Assembly: GCF_002901825.1 (NCBI RefSeq)
Contig: NZ_PPQD01000026.1
Coordinates: 178,974 to 242,973 of the forward strand
Length of the DNA: 64,000 nt
From: Mammaliicoccus sciuri
Lineage (GTDB): Bacteria; Bacillota; Bacilli; Staphylococcales; Staphylococcaceae
Direction of reading: 5' to 3'
Below the pieces are notes generated by a model. The model saw only the letters and a list, made by a program, of their open reading frames with translations. It did not search any database and was not told the DNA's origin. Shown piece after piece: positions 1 through 8,419 of the stretch. How positions within the stretch are numbered: position 1 is the stretch's first letter; each line of letters starts with the position of its first letter. The position numbers and the translations under genes were made by a program.

Positions 1-2
1 TT

Positions 3-179
3 CAACATGAAACAAACGATATTATTGAGCAAGTATTGGCTTTAGGTATTTACCCTACTTTGAAAGCTGTTCTAAATGAAAATGGCATTGAGGCTGGTAC
101 AACTAAACGACCACTCGCGCCATTAGATGAAGCATCACTCAAAAAAGTTAAAGAACTTGTTTCTAAATACAATTTATAA
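3..179 (+). CDS. nanA: N-acetylneuraminate lyase, C-terminal fragment (truncated by window edge)
   Basis: Open reading frame entering from the left edge, 58 codons before a TAA stop. The tail (ETNDIIEQVLALGIYPTLKA, then a GxxAGxxKRP segment) matches what I recall of the C-terminus of staphylococcal NanA, the class I aldolase splitting sialic acid into pyruvate and N-acetylmannosamine. The sialic-acid-type symporter starts 30 bp downstream, as in the nan locus of S. aureus, which supports the call. The catalytic lysine and most of the barrel lie outside the window, so activity cannot be judged. Confidence 0.85.
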   Translation, partial: QHETNDIIEQVLALGIYPTLKAVLNENGIEAGTTKRPLAPLDEASLKKVKELVSKYNL

Positions 180-209
180 TTATTTGATGTACAAAGGGGA
201 TGCCATATT

Positions 210-1718
210 ATGAATGAAGTAGGATTTGGTACAGGAAACTGGATTGCATTAATTTTATATTTAATTGCAACATTATTAGTAGGTGTATATTTTACAAAAA
301 GAGCTGGGCAAGATACAGACGCGTTCTTCAGAGCAAAAGGTAGAGTCCCTGCATGGGCAGTTGGATTCTCAATCTATGCTACAACTTTAAGTGCGATTAC
401 TTATATGGGAACACCAGAAAGAGCATTTAATACAGACTGGTCTTATGCAGCTGGAAATATCGCCATTATCGCGATCATTCCATTATTGATTTATTTCTAT
501 ATTCCATTCTTCAGAAAGCTTGATGTAACAACAGCTTATGAATATTTGGAAGAAAGATTCGGTATCACAATGCGTGTTATTGGATCTCTAGCATTCACAT
601 TATTCCATATTGGACGTGTTGCGATTGTTATTTATTTACCAACATTAGCAATCACTTCCGTTTCAGATATTAACCCATATTTAATCGCAGCATTAGTTGG
701 ATTATTATGTGTTATCTATACGTTTATGGGTGGTATAGAAGGGGTTATTTGGAGCGACGTTATTCAAGGTATTATCTTATTAGGTGGTGCTGTTGCCGTT
801 ATTTTCTTAGGTGCTTTCCAAATTGATGGAAACTTCGGTACAGTCTTAAATGAAGCTGTGCAAGATAAGAAATTTGTCTCAGTGGACAACTGGAAATTCG
901 GAACAGCTGCTGCTGCAATTCCAATTATATTTATTGGTTCTATCTTTAATAACTTACACCAATACACTGCAAGCCAAGATATCGTTCAACGTTATCAAAC
1001 AACTGGTTCAATATCATCAACAAACAAATCATTATGGACTAACGGGTTATTAGCATTTATTACAATCCCTATCTTCTATGGAATGGGAACTGTGTTGTAT
1101 TCCTTCTATAATAATGTAACATCTTTACCAGAAGGATTTAACACATCAGCTATCGTACCTTATTTCATACTTACACAAATTCCACCATTTGTTGGCGGAT
1201 TATTAATCGCTGCTATATTTGCTGCAGCACAATCAACAATTTCTTCAAGCTTGAACTCAATTTCAGCCTGTGTAGTTGTCGATTTAAAACAAAGATTTTC
1301 TAAAACAAATAACGCTAAAAATGATGTACTATTAGCAAGAATCATCATTATTCTAGCAGGTGTCTTTGGTACATTGGCATCATTATACTTAATTAATCAA
1401 AAAACAAACGAAACATGGGATTTATTCTTACTTGTAACAGGACTATTCGGTGTACCAATCGCCGGCGTGTTTGCAGTAGGTATATTTACTAAAAAAGCCA
1501 ATACTTATGGTGTTATCATCGGACTAATCGTCGCAGCAATCGTTTCTTACTTTATAGGAAAAACAGATATCACACCATTTACAGTATCCGTAATCGGTTT
1601 CTTTATCGCATTTATTGTAGGTTACTTAGCAAGCTTACCATTCGCGAAACACAACAAGAATATCGTAGGCTTAACTATTCATACAATTAATGATCAATAT
1701 GTTAAAGAAACAAAATAA
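210..1718 (+). CDS. nanT: Sodium:solute symporter, probable sialic acid transporter NanT
   Basis: 502-residue membrane protein of the SSS (sodium:solute symporter) family with about 13 hydrophobic segments. Family features include the GxxTYMGTPE region near residue 65, the FMGGIEGVIWSDVIQG loop near residue 175 and the SSSLNSISACVVVDLKQR segment near residue 350. It follows the nanA end by 30 bp with an AAAGGGG ribosome binding site, so it is very likely cotranscribed and imports N-acetylneuraminate for NanA. Substrate is inferred from context; other SSS substrates cannot be excluded from the sequence. A strong terminator follows directly. Confidence 0.85.
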   Translation: MNEVGFGTGNWIALILYLIATLLVGVYFTKRAGQDTDAFFRAKGRVPAWAVGFSIYATTLSAITYMGTPERAFNTDWSYAAGNIAIIAIIPLLIYFYIPFFRKLDVTTAYEYLEERFGITMRVIGSLAFTLFHIGRVAIVIYLPTLAITSVSDINPYLIAALVGLLCVIYTFMGGIEGVIWSDVIQGIILLGGAVAVIFLGAFQIDGNFGTVLNEAVQDKKFVSVDNWKFGTAAAAIPIIFIGSIFNNLHQYTASQDIVQRYQTTGSISSTNKSLWTNGLLAFITIPIFYGMGTVLYSFYNNVTSLPEGFNTSAIVPYFILTQIPPFVGGLLIAAIFAAAQSTISSSLNSISACVVVDLKQRFSKTNNAKNDVLLARIIIILAGVFGTLASLYLINQKTNETWDLFLLVTGLFGVPIAGVFAVGIFTKKANTYGVIIGLIVAAIVSYFIGKTDITPFTVSVIGFFIAFIVGYLASLPFAKHNKNIVGLTIHTINDQYVKETK

Positions 1719-1730
1719 TGAACTATATAA

Positions 1731-1763
1731 AAAGCAGGGACATCAGCGTCCCTGCTTTTAATT
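1731..1763 (+). terminator. Rho-independent terminator after nanT
   Basis: Ten-base-pair stem AAAGCAGGGA/TCCCTGCTTT with an 8-nt loop followed by a T-rich tract, 12 bases after the nanT stop. Confidence 0.9.
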
Positions 1764-1786
1764 TTTGTTGCATTATGTTCGAGAGT

Positions 1787-2005
1787 CTTCGTGCGTTACA
1801 CACTAATTTTGTACCTTTGCGCACGATATCTCTTAGTCTTCGTGCGATTCACCCTGATTTTATACCTTTGCGCACGATATCTCTTAGACTTCGTGCGTTA
1901 CACACTGATTTTGTACTCTAGCGCACGATATCTCTTAGTCTTCGTGCGTTACATACTGATTTTGTACTCTAGCGCACGATATCTCTTAGTCTTCATGCGT
2001 TATGG
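1787..2005 (+). repeat. 51-bp tandem repeat array with internal dyads (family D)
   Basis: Four complete 51-bp units start at 1787, 1838, 1889 and 1940, with a fifth partial unit at 1991. Every unit carries an inverted pair TCGTGCG and CGCACGA about 22-24 bases apart, so each could fold into a stem-loop, and the bases between vary slightly. Because 51 is a multiple of three the array reads open in frames through it, but those frames have no ribosome binding site or recognisable protein. The array fills the gap between two convergent terminators, so with 1719-2088 there is nothing else here. Confidence 0.9.
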
Positions 2006-2015
2006 CCTGAACAAT

Positions 2016-2045
2016 AAAAAGCAAAGACTGACGTCCCTGCTTTTT
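2016..2045 (-). terminator. Terminator after fhuD2 (minus strand)
   Basis: Stem AAAAAGCA/TGCTTTTT with an imperfect inner part. It lies about 45 bases beyond the fhuD2 stop and looks like a decayed copy of the nanT terminator on the other side of the repeat array. Confidence 0.65.
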
Positions 2046-2088
2046 ATATTCTGATAATGAGAATCGGTGTTATAGCATTTGCTATTGA

Positions 2089-3021
2089 TTATTCAGCTTT
2101 TTTAAGAATTTCATCTTTTAAGTATTTACGTTGCATTTCTAATGAATATGGATCGTTATACCAGAATGTTTGTGCATCAATTTCGATGACTTTATCATTT
2201 TTAACTGCTGGAATTGATTTCCATGATTCAGTTTTTGTGAATTCTGGTTTTGCTTGTCCTTTTGTTACTGGTAAGAATAAGTAATCTCCTGAATATTTTT
2301 CAATTTCTTCTTGAGAGATTTTTTTCCAACCGTCTTTTTTAACATCTTTTTCAATGCTTTCTGGCATTGCTAAACCGAATGCTTGGTATAATACTTCTGT
2401 TCCTCTACCCCAGTTTTCACCGTAAGTATAGATGTCTTTTTGGAATGCTTCAATAACTGATACTGTTGTATCTTCGCCGATTTTATCTCTAATTTCTTTC
2501 CCGTCTTTAGAAGTTTCTTTCTTCCATTTTTCTACCCATTCTTTTGCTTTGTCTTCTTTACCAACTAATTTACCTAATTCTACTTGCATGTCTAAGTAAT
2601 TGTGTTTTGCATAGTCGTAAGGAATTGTTGGTGCGATTTTATCATATTTCTTTAAGTTTTTATCTGCGTTATATGTAATGATTAAGTCTGGTTTTAATTT
2701 AGCTACTTGTTCAACATTGTCTTCACTTACTTTTTCAATACCTTTAATTCTATCTTTAAGTATTGGTGTTTGATCTGTAGAAGCTGGTACACCCACAGGT
2801 TTAACACCTAAGTGTAATAAGCCACCAACGTATGATGGTGCTAATACAACAATACGTTTAGGGTTTTTCGGGATATCTATTTTTTTACCGTCGTCTAATT
2901 TATAACTTACTGTATCTTTACTTGATTTTGTTTTACTGTTGCTCTCTTTCTCATCAGATTTATTGCCACAAGCAGCAACAACTAATGCTAAAGCCATAAT
3001 AAACACTAAAAGTTTCTTCAT
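2089..3021 (-). CDS. fhuD2: Ferric hydroxamate siderophore-binding lipoprotein FhuD2
   Basis: 310-residue substrate-binding protein. Residues 1-18 form a lipoprotein signal with lipobox VAAC, so it is anchored to the outer face of the membrane. The body reads like S. aureus FhuD2 throughout, including YTYGENWGRGTEVLYQAFGL near residue 200 and the FWYNDPYSLE region near the C-terminus. It captures ferric hydroxamates for import by the Fhu permease and FhuC ATPase, which are not encoded here; fhuD2 is also unlinked in S. aureus. Start chosen at ATG 3021 after a GGGAGGAT ribosome binding site. A Fur box and promoter sit directly upstream. Confidence 0.92.
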   Translation of the reverse strand: MKKLLVFIMALALVVAACGNKSDEKESNSKTKSSKDTVSYKLDDGKKIDIPKNPKRIVVLAPSYVGGLLHLGVKPVGVPASTDQTPILKDRIKGIEKVSEDNVEQVAKLKPDLIITYNADKNLKKYDKIAPTIPYDYAKHNYLDMQVELGKLVGKEDKAKEWVEKWKKETSKDGKEIRDKIGEDTTVSVIEAFQKDIYTYGENWGRGTEVLYQAFGLAMPESIEKDVKKDGWKKISQEEIEKYSGDYLFLPVTKGQAKPEFTKTESWKSIPAVKNDKVIEIDAQTFWYNDPYSLEMQRKYLKDEILKKAE

Positions 3022-3037
3022 AATTATCCTCCCAATT

Positions 3038-3095
3038 GATAATGACTCTCATTTTCATCTTTGTCTATTATATAACCCTTCAATCTATATAGCAA
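3038..3095 (-). promoter_or_regulatory. fhuD2 promoter with Fur box
   Basis: Minus-strand promoter TTGCTA (3090-3095), 17-bp spacer, TATAAT (3067-3072). The sequence GATAATGACTCTCATTTTC at 3038-3056 is a near match to the 19-bp Fur box and would cover the transcript start region. This predicts iron-repressed expression. Confidence 0.85.
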
Positions 3096-3163
3096 TAGAA
3101 TTTTTAAATTTATATAACTTTTTTATTCTATTTTACAATAATAATGATGTATGCAAATACAAC

Positions 3164-3203
3164 AAAAAAATACCGATAAAAGACGTTACGTCATTTTATC
3201 GAT
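3164..3203 (-). terminator. Terminator after the DUF454 gene
   Basis: Stem CGATAAAAGACG/CGTC-A-TTTTATCG with a 3-nt loop and, on the minus strand, a run of seven T residues. Confidence 0.8.
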
Positions 3204-3212
3204 ATTTTAATA

Positions 3213-3587
3213 TTACGATTTATTTTTACTTGGCAAAGTTTTAACAAAAGTGAATAATACAACAGTTTGGAAGAATAACATGATGCAAAGACCTATGCGA
3301 ACATAAAAATGATCGACCATCCAAATTGAAAAGCCTACTACGATATATACACTTATAAGCAATTCGAACTTTTTCTTTAAAGTGTACCCTCTATATTTTT
3401 GAAAATCTTCTACATATTCTTTATAAACTTTTGTGCTTACTAACCAACTATGGAATTTATCTGAACTTTTAGCAAAACAAAATACTGCTAATAATATAAA
3501 TGGTGTTGTAGGTAATAACGGCAATACAGCGCCAGCAAATCCTAATATAGTAGCAAGTATACCAACTGATATTAATACAAATTTCAT
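3213..3587 (-). CDS. DUF454 (YbaN-type) small membrane protein
   Basis: 124 residues with a hydrophobic N-terminal stretch and further hydrophobic segments near the C-terminus. The LPLLPTTPFILLAVFCFAKSS motif near residues 23-43 is the hallmark of the DUF454/YbaN family of bacterial inner membrane proteins. The molecular role of the family is unknown. Start is ATG 3587, preceded by GTGAGG. It stands alone between fhuD2 and a divergent exporter, with its own terminator, so the neighbours say little about function. Confidence 0.8.
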   Translation of the reverse strand: MKFVLISVGILATILGFAGAVLPLLPTTPFILLAVFCFAKSSDKFHSWLVSTKVYKEYVEDFQKYRGYTLKKKFELLISVYIVVGFSIWMVDHFYVRIGLCIMLFFQTVVLFTFVKTLPSKNKS

Positions 3588-3733
3588 GCGGAAACCTCAC
3601 TTTTAACTCATTATGTTCATTATAAGAACGCATATTATAAAATTGCAAGTAAAACATTTCAGCTTATTGTTTAATAATTTATCAAATGCTAAAATTAATT
3701 AATTAACATCTTTTAGAATCGAGGGGCTTATAA

Positions 3734-4672
3734 GTGCAGAACAAACAACTAAAAGGTACCTTATTAGTGATGCTTGGCGCTACATTTTGGGGGTTAGGTG
3801 GAACGGTTACTGAAAAGTTATTTACAGAATACCATTTACCTGTTTCATTATTTGTAGCTGAAAGATTGATATTAAGTGGATTTTTCCTTTTGCTCATTGC
3901 AAAATTAATCCAGAAACATCCTTTAACAAATATATTTAGAGTCAAACATTCATTATTTCAATTGACTATATATGCTTTATTCGGCATGTTAGGTGTACAA
4001 TACACCTTTATGGCGACAATTGATAAAGGGAATGTTGCTATTGCTACTTTGTTACAATTTTTAGCACCAGTCGTCATATTACTTTATTTACTAATCACTA
4101 GAAAAAGTAAATTTAGATTAACTGATATTATCATCATCGTGTGTTCACTATTCGGAACGAGCTTATTATTAACAAATGGTGATTATGCCACATTATCAGT
4201 CCCTCCAAATGCCATCGTTTGGGGATTATTAACAGCTTGTGCAGCTGCTTTTTATACTGTATATGCTGTTAAATTATTTTTAAATTGGCCATCTCTTGTT
4301 GTAATCGGTTGGTCAATGTTTATTGGCGGTATTGCACTTTCAATTATCAACTTAGATTTCTCATTTCCTTGGCATTTATTAGATATACGAGGCGTCATTT
4401 ATTTCATCTTTGTGATCACTTTCGGAACGATGTTTGCTTTTTGGATGTATTTAGAAAGTGTGAAATATATTAGCCCACAAACAACAGCATTATTTGGTGT
4501 ACTTGAGCCCGTAACAGCTGTTATATCTTCAGTTCTATGGTTAAAAGTACCATTTGGATTGTGGCAACTCATCGGTATGATTATCATCTTGATTGTCGTA
4601 CTATATATGTCAGTAGGCATGAAACCAAGACGTAAAAAACGTAAAAAAGCCACACAAACAGATCATCTATAG
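3734..4672 (+). CDS. EamA/DMT family transporter
   Basis: 312-residue protein with about ten hydrophobic segments in two similar halves, typical of the EamA (drug/metabolite) transporter family. N-terminal MLGATFWGLGGTVTEKLF and the later LFGVLEPVTAVISSVLWL segment are characteristic. Such proteins usually export metabolites such as amino acids; the substrate here is unknown. It starts with GTG at 3734 after a GAGGGG site. The C-terminus ends in a lysine/arginine-rich cytoplasmic tail. Transcribed alone and convergent with the following gene. Confidence 0.8.
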   Translation: MQNKQLKGTLLVMLGATFWGLGGTVTEKLFTEYHLPVSLFVAERLILSGFFLLLIAKLIQKHPLTNIFRVKHSLFQLTIYALFGMLGVQYTFMATIDKGNVAIATLLQFLAPVVILLYLLITRKSKFRLTDIIIIVCSLFGTSLLLTNGDYATLSVPPNAIVWGLLTACAAAFYTVYAVKLFLNWPSLVVIGWSMFIGGIALSIINLDFSFPWHLLDIRGVIYFIFVITFGTMFAFWMYLESVKYISPQTTALFGVLEPVTAVISSVLWLKVPFGLWQLIGMIIILIVVLYMSVGMKPRRKKRKKATQTDHL

Positions 4673-4677
4673 TAAAA

Positions 4678-4720
4678 AAGAATGGTTAGAAATCTTTAAA
4701 ATTTCTAACCATTCTTTTTA
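4678..4720. terminator. Bidirectional terminator
   Basis: A 16-bp perfect stem (arms 4678-4693 and 4701-4716, 7-nt loop) flanked by A and T runs, between the convergent EamA gene and the acyl-CoA-dehydrogenase-like gene. Confidence 0.9.
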
Positions 4721-5887
4721 TTGATTTTTACTTCTTTCTTCTCTAGCCTTTTTAGCTAATTTTGTAATGGTTACGTCATCCATCGGTGGATTGTGTAAGC
4801 CAGCTCTTATATCTCTATAATAGCGTTGCAACGGTCTTTCCATTTGTAAGCTTTTCGCACCTACAATTCTCATTGCGATATCAATAATTTTAATAGAGTG
4901 ATTAACGACAACATGTTTAGCCGCACCTATTTCAACATCTATAACTGCATCTGTTATGGAAGGATTTAAATACTTATTGATTACACTATATATATAATGT
5001 CTTGCAGTTGTTAATTCTAATTCCATCTGACCAATATTTTGTTGAACAGCTGGAATATCTGCAATCACGCCATCGATACTTCCAGGACTATATTCATTTG
5101 CAAAATCAACAGCATAATCTCGTGCTGCTTGCCCAATACCTAAATATACTGCTGGAATATGTAGATTCCATGGGTTGATATTATTACCTCTTGGACCATT
5201 CGCAACTTCTACTAAGTATTTCTCATGAACTTTAACATCATCTAACACTAAATCATGACTCTCAGTAGCACGCATACCTACCATATTCCAATTCTCTGCT
5301 ATTGATAAACCTTCAGATTCTCTTGGTATTAAAAAGAAACCGAGTGCTTCTTTTTCTGGTACATATGCACCAACAAGAAAATGCGTTAACCTTTGACTCA
5401 TTGTTGTAAATGTCTTAACACCATTTATAATATAATGATCTCCGACACGATCAGCGTATGTACTTGGACGTGCACCTCGAGTTGGGCTGCCTGTTTCCGC
5501 TTCACTTACAGCTCTATTAACAATCGCGCCATTTAATACTTCTTCAGCAAATTCATCTAATAAATCTTGTGTCCATAATTTTTCTTGATAAATTTGTCCA
5601 ACTACACCCATATGCCAACCAATTGCTAATGCAGTTGCACCATCAATTCTACCTAATGTTTCTTGGAATAAAATAATATCTTCTGGTGTCGCACCTTCGC
5701 CACCATATGATTTTGGAAGCACAATTTTAGTATAGCCTTCATCAATTAACCAATTAATATTTTCATATGGAAATTCTGAATTTAAATCATTTTTTTCAGC
5801 GTGTTTTTGTAATGACGCTTTATGATTTTCTATTTTATTAACCCATTTTTGTTGGAATTCATTCTTAATAAATAAATCTCTACTCAT
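4718..5887 (-). CDS. Acyl-CoA dehydrogenase-like flavoprotein (YdbM-like)
   Basis: 389 residues from ATG 5887, preceded by AAGGAGTGAGG; the frame is open further upstream but has no better site. It has the acyl-CoA dehydrogenase architecture: helical N-domain, beta-domain with SEAETGSP and the MRATESHDLVLDDVKV stretch, and helical C-domain. The C-terminal motif where short-chain dehydrogenases carry the catalytic Glu (YEG) reads HNPPMDD, so the usual base is missing and a true dehydrogenase reaction is doubtful. It resembles B. subtilis YdbM, which I recall as CymR regulated, and it lies next to tcyP, suggesting sulfur compound metabolism. No other beta-oxidation genes are nearby. Confidence 0.7.
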   Translation of the reverse strand: MSRDLFIKNEFQQKWVNKIENHKASLQKHAEKNDLNSEFPYENINWLIDEGYTKIVLPKSYGGEGATPEDIILFQETLGRIDGATALAIGWHMGVVGQIYQEKLWTQDLLDEFAEEVLNGAIVNRAVSEAETGSPTRGARPSTYADRVGDHYIINGVKTFTTMSQRLTHFLVGAYVPEKEALGFFLIPRESEGLSIAENWNMVGMRATESHDLVLDDVKVHEKYLVEVANGPRGNNINPWNLHIPAVYLGIGQAARDYAVDFANEYSPGSIDGVIADIPAVQQNIGQMELELTTARHYIYSVINKYLNPSITDAVIDVEIGAAKHVVVNHSIKIIDIAMRIVGAKSLQMERPLQRYYRDIRAGLHNPPMDDVTITKLAKKAREERSKNQ

Positions 5888-5974
5888 CGTGTCCTCACTC
5901 CTTAATATCACTTTATCATTGTATTTATTTGCTTTCAATATATATCCGAGCATACCAATAAGTTTTTATAAAAA

Positions 5975-6018
5975 ACAGGCAATACTGAAATTCACGATCG
6001 GTATCAGTATGTGCCTGT
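5975..6018 (-). terminator. Terminator after tcyP
   Basis: Arms ACAGGC-AATACTGA and TCAGTAT-GTGCCTGT form a long stem with a T run on the minus strand. Confidence 0.85.
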
Positions 6019-6031
6019 ATAAAATTAATAA

Positions 6032-7423
6032 TTAATATGACTCTCCAAGTTCATTGAAGTCTTGGTCATTGTATTTTTCTTCATCTAATTGTCCTGTAAT
6101 TTTAGCAGTAGCCGTACCCGCTAACATTGAATCATTAACATTCAATGCTGTTCTACCCATATCGATTAATGGTTCAACTGAAATTAATACCCCTGCTAAA
6201 GCAATAGGTAAATTCAATGTTGAAAGTACGAGTATAGCGGCAAATGTTGCACCGCCACCTACACCTGCTACACCAAATGAACTGATGACTACAACGCCGA
6301 TAACAGATAAGATAAACGGTAAATCAATGTCAATACCTGCACTTGGTGCAATCATCATAGCTAACATCGCTGGATAAATACCTGCACAGCCATTTTGTCC
6401 AATTGATAAACCAAATGAACCTGCAAAGTTTGCAATACCTTCTGGAACACCTAGTCTAGTTGTTTGTGTTTGAACATTTAAAGGTAACGTTCCTGCACTT
6501 GATCTAGACGTAAATGCGAATAGTAATGTTTCACTTGCTTTTTTAACATAAGTAGCTGGGTTTAAACCAACAACAGATACTAAAATTAAATGTATGATGA
6601 ACATCGTAATTAAGGCCGCATAAGATGCTACAACAAATTTACTTAATGTCCATACTGCTTCAAAGTTACTTGTCATGACCGTTTTAGTCATAATCGCTAA
6701 AATCCCGTAAGGTGTTAATCTTAATACAAACGTAACGATTCCCATAACTAAGGCATAAATCGCATCTATCCCTCTTTTAATTAAGTTACCTTTTTCAGGT
6801 TCTTTTCTCATCACACGTAAGAAACTAAATCCAACAAATCCAGCAAATATAACGATCGCAATTGTTGAAGTACCTCTAGCACCTGTGAAATCTAAGAATG
6901 GATTGGCAGGTAACAATTCAATAATTTGTGATGGTAAATTATTAGCCGTCATATCTTTAGAAGTTTGTTCAATTTCTTGACCACGACTATTTTCTACATT
7001 ACCTAAATCGATTTGTGATGCATCTAAATTAAATAGCATCGCATAAATAATACCAACTAAAGCTGCAACAGCAACCGTTCCTAGTAAAAATGTAAATATC
7101 CAAGCGCCAGCTTTAGCAAAGTTTTGACCAATTGTTATTTTAGTAAATGCTGAAACAATTGAGATAAAGATAAGTGGCATAACGATCATTTGTAATAGTT
7201 TTACATAACCTGTACCTACAATATCAAACCATGAAGCTGTCGACTCTGTTACTTTAGAATCTACACCATAAATAAGATGTAAAGCTAAACCAAACACAAT
7301 CCCTATTCCTAAGCCAATAAGAACACGTTTAGAGAACTTTACATGTTTCTTATTTAAATAACCTAATAAACCTATAAATGATAAGAAAACAATAATATTA
7401 ATGACTACCCAAAGTGTTTCCAT
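6032..7423 (-). CDS. tcyP: L-cystine:cation symporter TcyP
   Basis: 463-residue membrane protein of the dicarboxylate/amino acid:cation symporter family, matching TcyP/YhcL in length and motifs: FTSRSSAGTLPLNVQ near residue 305, the FGLSIGQNGCAGIYPAML hairpin, and VEPLIDMGRTALNVNDSML near the C-terminus. It imports L-cystine across the cytoplasmic membrane. The start ATG follows GGAGGTCC. The promoter carries a CymR-like element, in line with TcyP control by cysteine supply in Bacillus and Staphylococcus. Its neighbour, the YdbM-like flavoprotein, is transcribed the same way but separated by a strong terminator. Confidence 0.9.
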   Translation of the reverse strand: METLWVVINIIVFLSFIGLLGYLNKKHVKFSKRVLIGLGIGIVFGLALHLIYGVDSKVTESTASWFDIVGTGYVKLLQMIVMPLIFISIVSAFTKITIGQNFAKAGAWIFTFLLGTVAVAALVGIIYAMLFNLDASQIDLGNVENSRGQEIEQTSKDMTANNLPSQIIELLPANPFLDFTGARGTSTIAIVIFAGFVGFSFLRVMRKEPEKGNLIKRGIDAIYALVMGIVTFVLRLTPYGILAIMTKTVMTSNFEAVWTLSKFVVASYAALITMFIIHLILVSVVGLNPATYVKKASETLLFAFTSRSSAGTLPLNVQTQTTRLGVPEGIANFAGSFGLSIGQNGCAGIYPAMLAMMIAPSAGIDIDLPFILSVIGVVVISSFGVAGVGGGATFAAILVLSTLNLPIALAGVLISVEPLIDMGRTALNVNDSMLAGTATAKITGQLDEEKYNDQDFNELGESY

Positions 7424-7445
7424 TAATGGACCTCCTAAATCTTTT

Positions 7446-7493
7446 AATTCCGATACATTAAATAAGAATACACTTTAAAAATATGTTTTGCAA
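7446..7493 (-). promoter_or_regulatory. tcyP promoter with CymR-like element
   Basis: Minus-strand TTGCAA (7488-7493), 17-bp spacer, TATTCT (7465-7470). Overlapping and downstream of the -10 lies ATCGGAATT (7446-7454), preceded by TATTCT at the 5' side, resembling the TAWWNC...ATNGGAATT pattern I recall for CymR. The 5' half is one base out of register, so this is tentative. Confidence 0.5.
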
Positions 7494-7532
7494 TACGTTT
7501 TTCTTTTTCTAAAAATTTAGATAAATACAATC

Positions 7533-7576
7533 AAAAAAACATACTAAGATTATTGTTTCAATAATCTTAGTATGTT
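7533..7576 (-). terminator. Terminator of the ABC-2 export operon
   Basis: Seventeen-base-pair perfect stem (arms 7538-7554 and 7560-7576, 5-nt loop) with a T run on the minus strand. It lies beyond the repeat block downstream of the ATPase gene. Confidence 0.85.
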
Positions 7577-7614
7577 TAAAATTATGATGATTTTTTTAAT
7601 TACTTACGGTCGCT

Positions 7615-7734
7615 TTAGTTACAGTTCGACCAACTTTTGTTACTATGGGCCTCCTTAGTTACAATTCCACCGACTTTTGTTACTATGGGTCTCCTTAGTT
7701 ACACTTCCGCCGACTTTTGTTACTAACTGCTACT
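7615..7734 (+). repeat. 40-bp tandem repeat, three units (family A, locus 1)
   Basis: Units start at 7615, 7655 and 7695, each beginning TTAGTTACA and containing CCGACTTTTGTTACTATGGG. No internal hairpin is obvious. Same-orientation copies occur at 36820-36899 and 52430-52525. With the preceding terminator this accounts for the gap 7424-7739. Confidence 0.9.
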
Positions 7735-7739
7735 CTTTT

Positions 7740-8408
7740 TCACAATACAAGACTGTCTTCAAATGCCCAAGATTTATCGGTTAATATATTTCTATAGAAT
7801 GGATCTTTTCCTATTAACTTAATTTCATCTGCTAAGCTTTCGACTTCATCTAAATGGTGCGTTGTTAATATAATAAGTCTTGTTGTTTTTAAATGATTTA
7901 ATAATTTATGAATGTCAAATCTAGATTTCAAATCAATACCTACTGTTGGTTCATCTAAAATTAATATACTTGGATTACCGAGCAATCCGATTAATAAATT
8001 AACTTTACGTTTTGTACCACCAGAAAGCGAAGAGATTTTTGCTGTTCTTTCATATAAATTCAACTGATTACAGTAATCTTCTATAAGCTCTGAAGATATA
8101 GGTTGTTTATTTAATGCTTTAAAAAATTCTATATTTTCATTTACTGTCATATGTTCAAATAATGCAATATCTTGAGGTATATAACCTATGATTTCTTTGA
8201 TTTTTTTATTGTTTAACTTTTTCCCAAAATAACGGATACCCCCACTATCTGGATTTTCTAATGCTGTAATCATCCTTAGTAATGTTGACTTACCAGCACC
8301 ATTTTCACCTAGCAATACGGTAAGTGTCTTATCCTTAAATGTTGTATTAAAGTCATGGAAAATTTCTTTATCTTTATACTTTTTTGATAAATGCTCTATT
8401 GTAATCAT
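7740..8408 (-). CDS. ABC transporter ATP-binding protein (ABC-2 type exporter)
   Basis: 222 residues from ATG 8408, preceded by GGAGGTG at a good distance; the frame extends further upstream without a site. Walker A GENGAGKST (near residue 35), signature LSGGTKRK, Walker B LILDEPTVGID and the switch histidine in TTHHLDE are all intact, so it should hydrolyse ATP. It follows two ABC-2 permease genes with an 11-bp gap, giving an exporter of the NatA/drug or antimicrobial peptide resistance class. Substrate unknown. Confidence 0.88.
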   Translation of the reverse strand: MITIEHLSKKYKDKEIFHDFNTTFKDKTLTVLLGENGAGKSTLLRMITALENPDSGGIRYFGKKLNNKKIKEIIGYIPQDIALFEHMTVNENIEFFKALNKQPISSELIEDYCNQLNLYERTAKISSLSGGTKRKVNLLIGLLGNPSILILDEPTVGIDLKSRFDIHKLLNHLKTTRLIILTTHHLDEVESLADEIKLIGKDPFYRNILTDKSWAFEDSLVL

Positions 8409-8419
8409 GTATACACCTC

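Noticed and set aside
1718..2054. Overlapping open frames of 67 and 87 codons through the 51-bp array
   Set aside because: The unit length is a multiple of three, so frames stay open by periodicity. No ribosome site, and the peptides are simple repeats.
2052..2066. Second Fur-like sequence TGATAATGAGAATCG
   Set aside because: Only one half matches, and it lies downstream of fhuD2 near no promoter.
5888..5953. Upstream extension of the acyl-CoA-dehydrogenase-like gene
   Set aside because: The extension covers the likely promoter (TTGAAA, 17 bp, TAAAGT) and the ribosome site serves the ATG at 5887.
6054..6377. Antisense open frames inside transporter genes (also 20680-21063, 24124-24573, 42659-42940)
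   Set aside because: They mirror codon bias of the true genes on the other strand, lack ribosome sites and give no recognisable protein.
7615..7734. CRISPR-like regularity of the 40-, 41- and 51-bp arrays
   Set aside because: Whole units are conserved; there are no unique spacers between constant repeats and no cas genes in the window.
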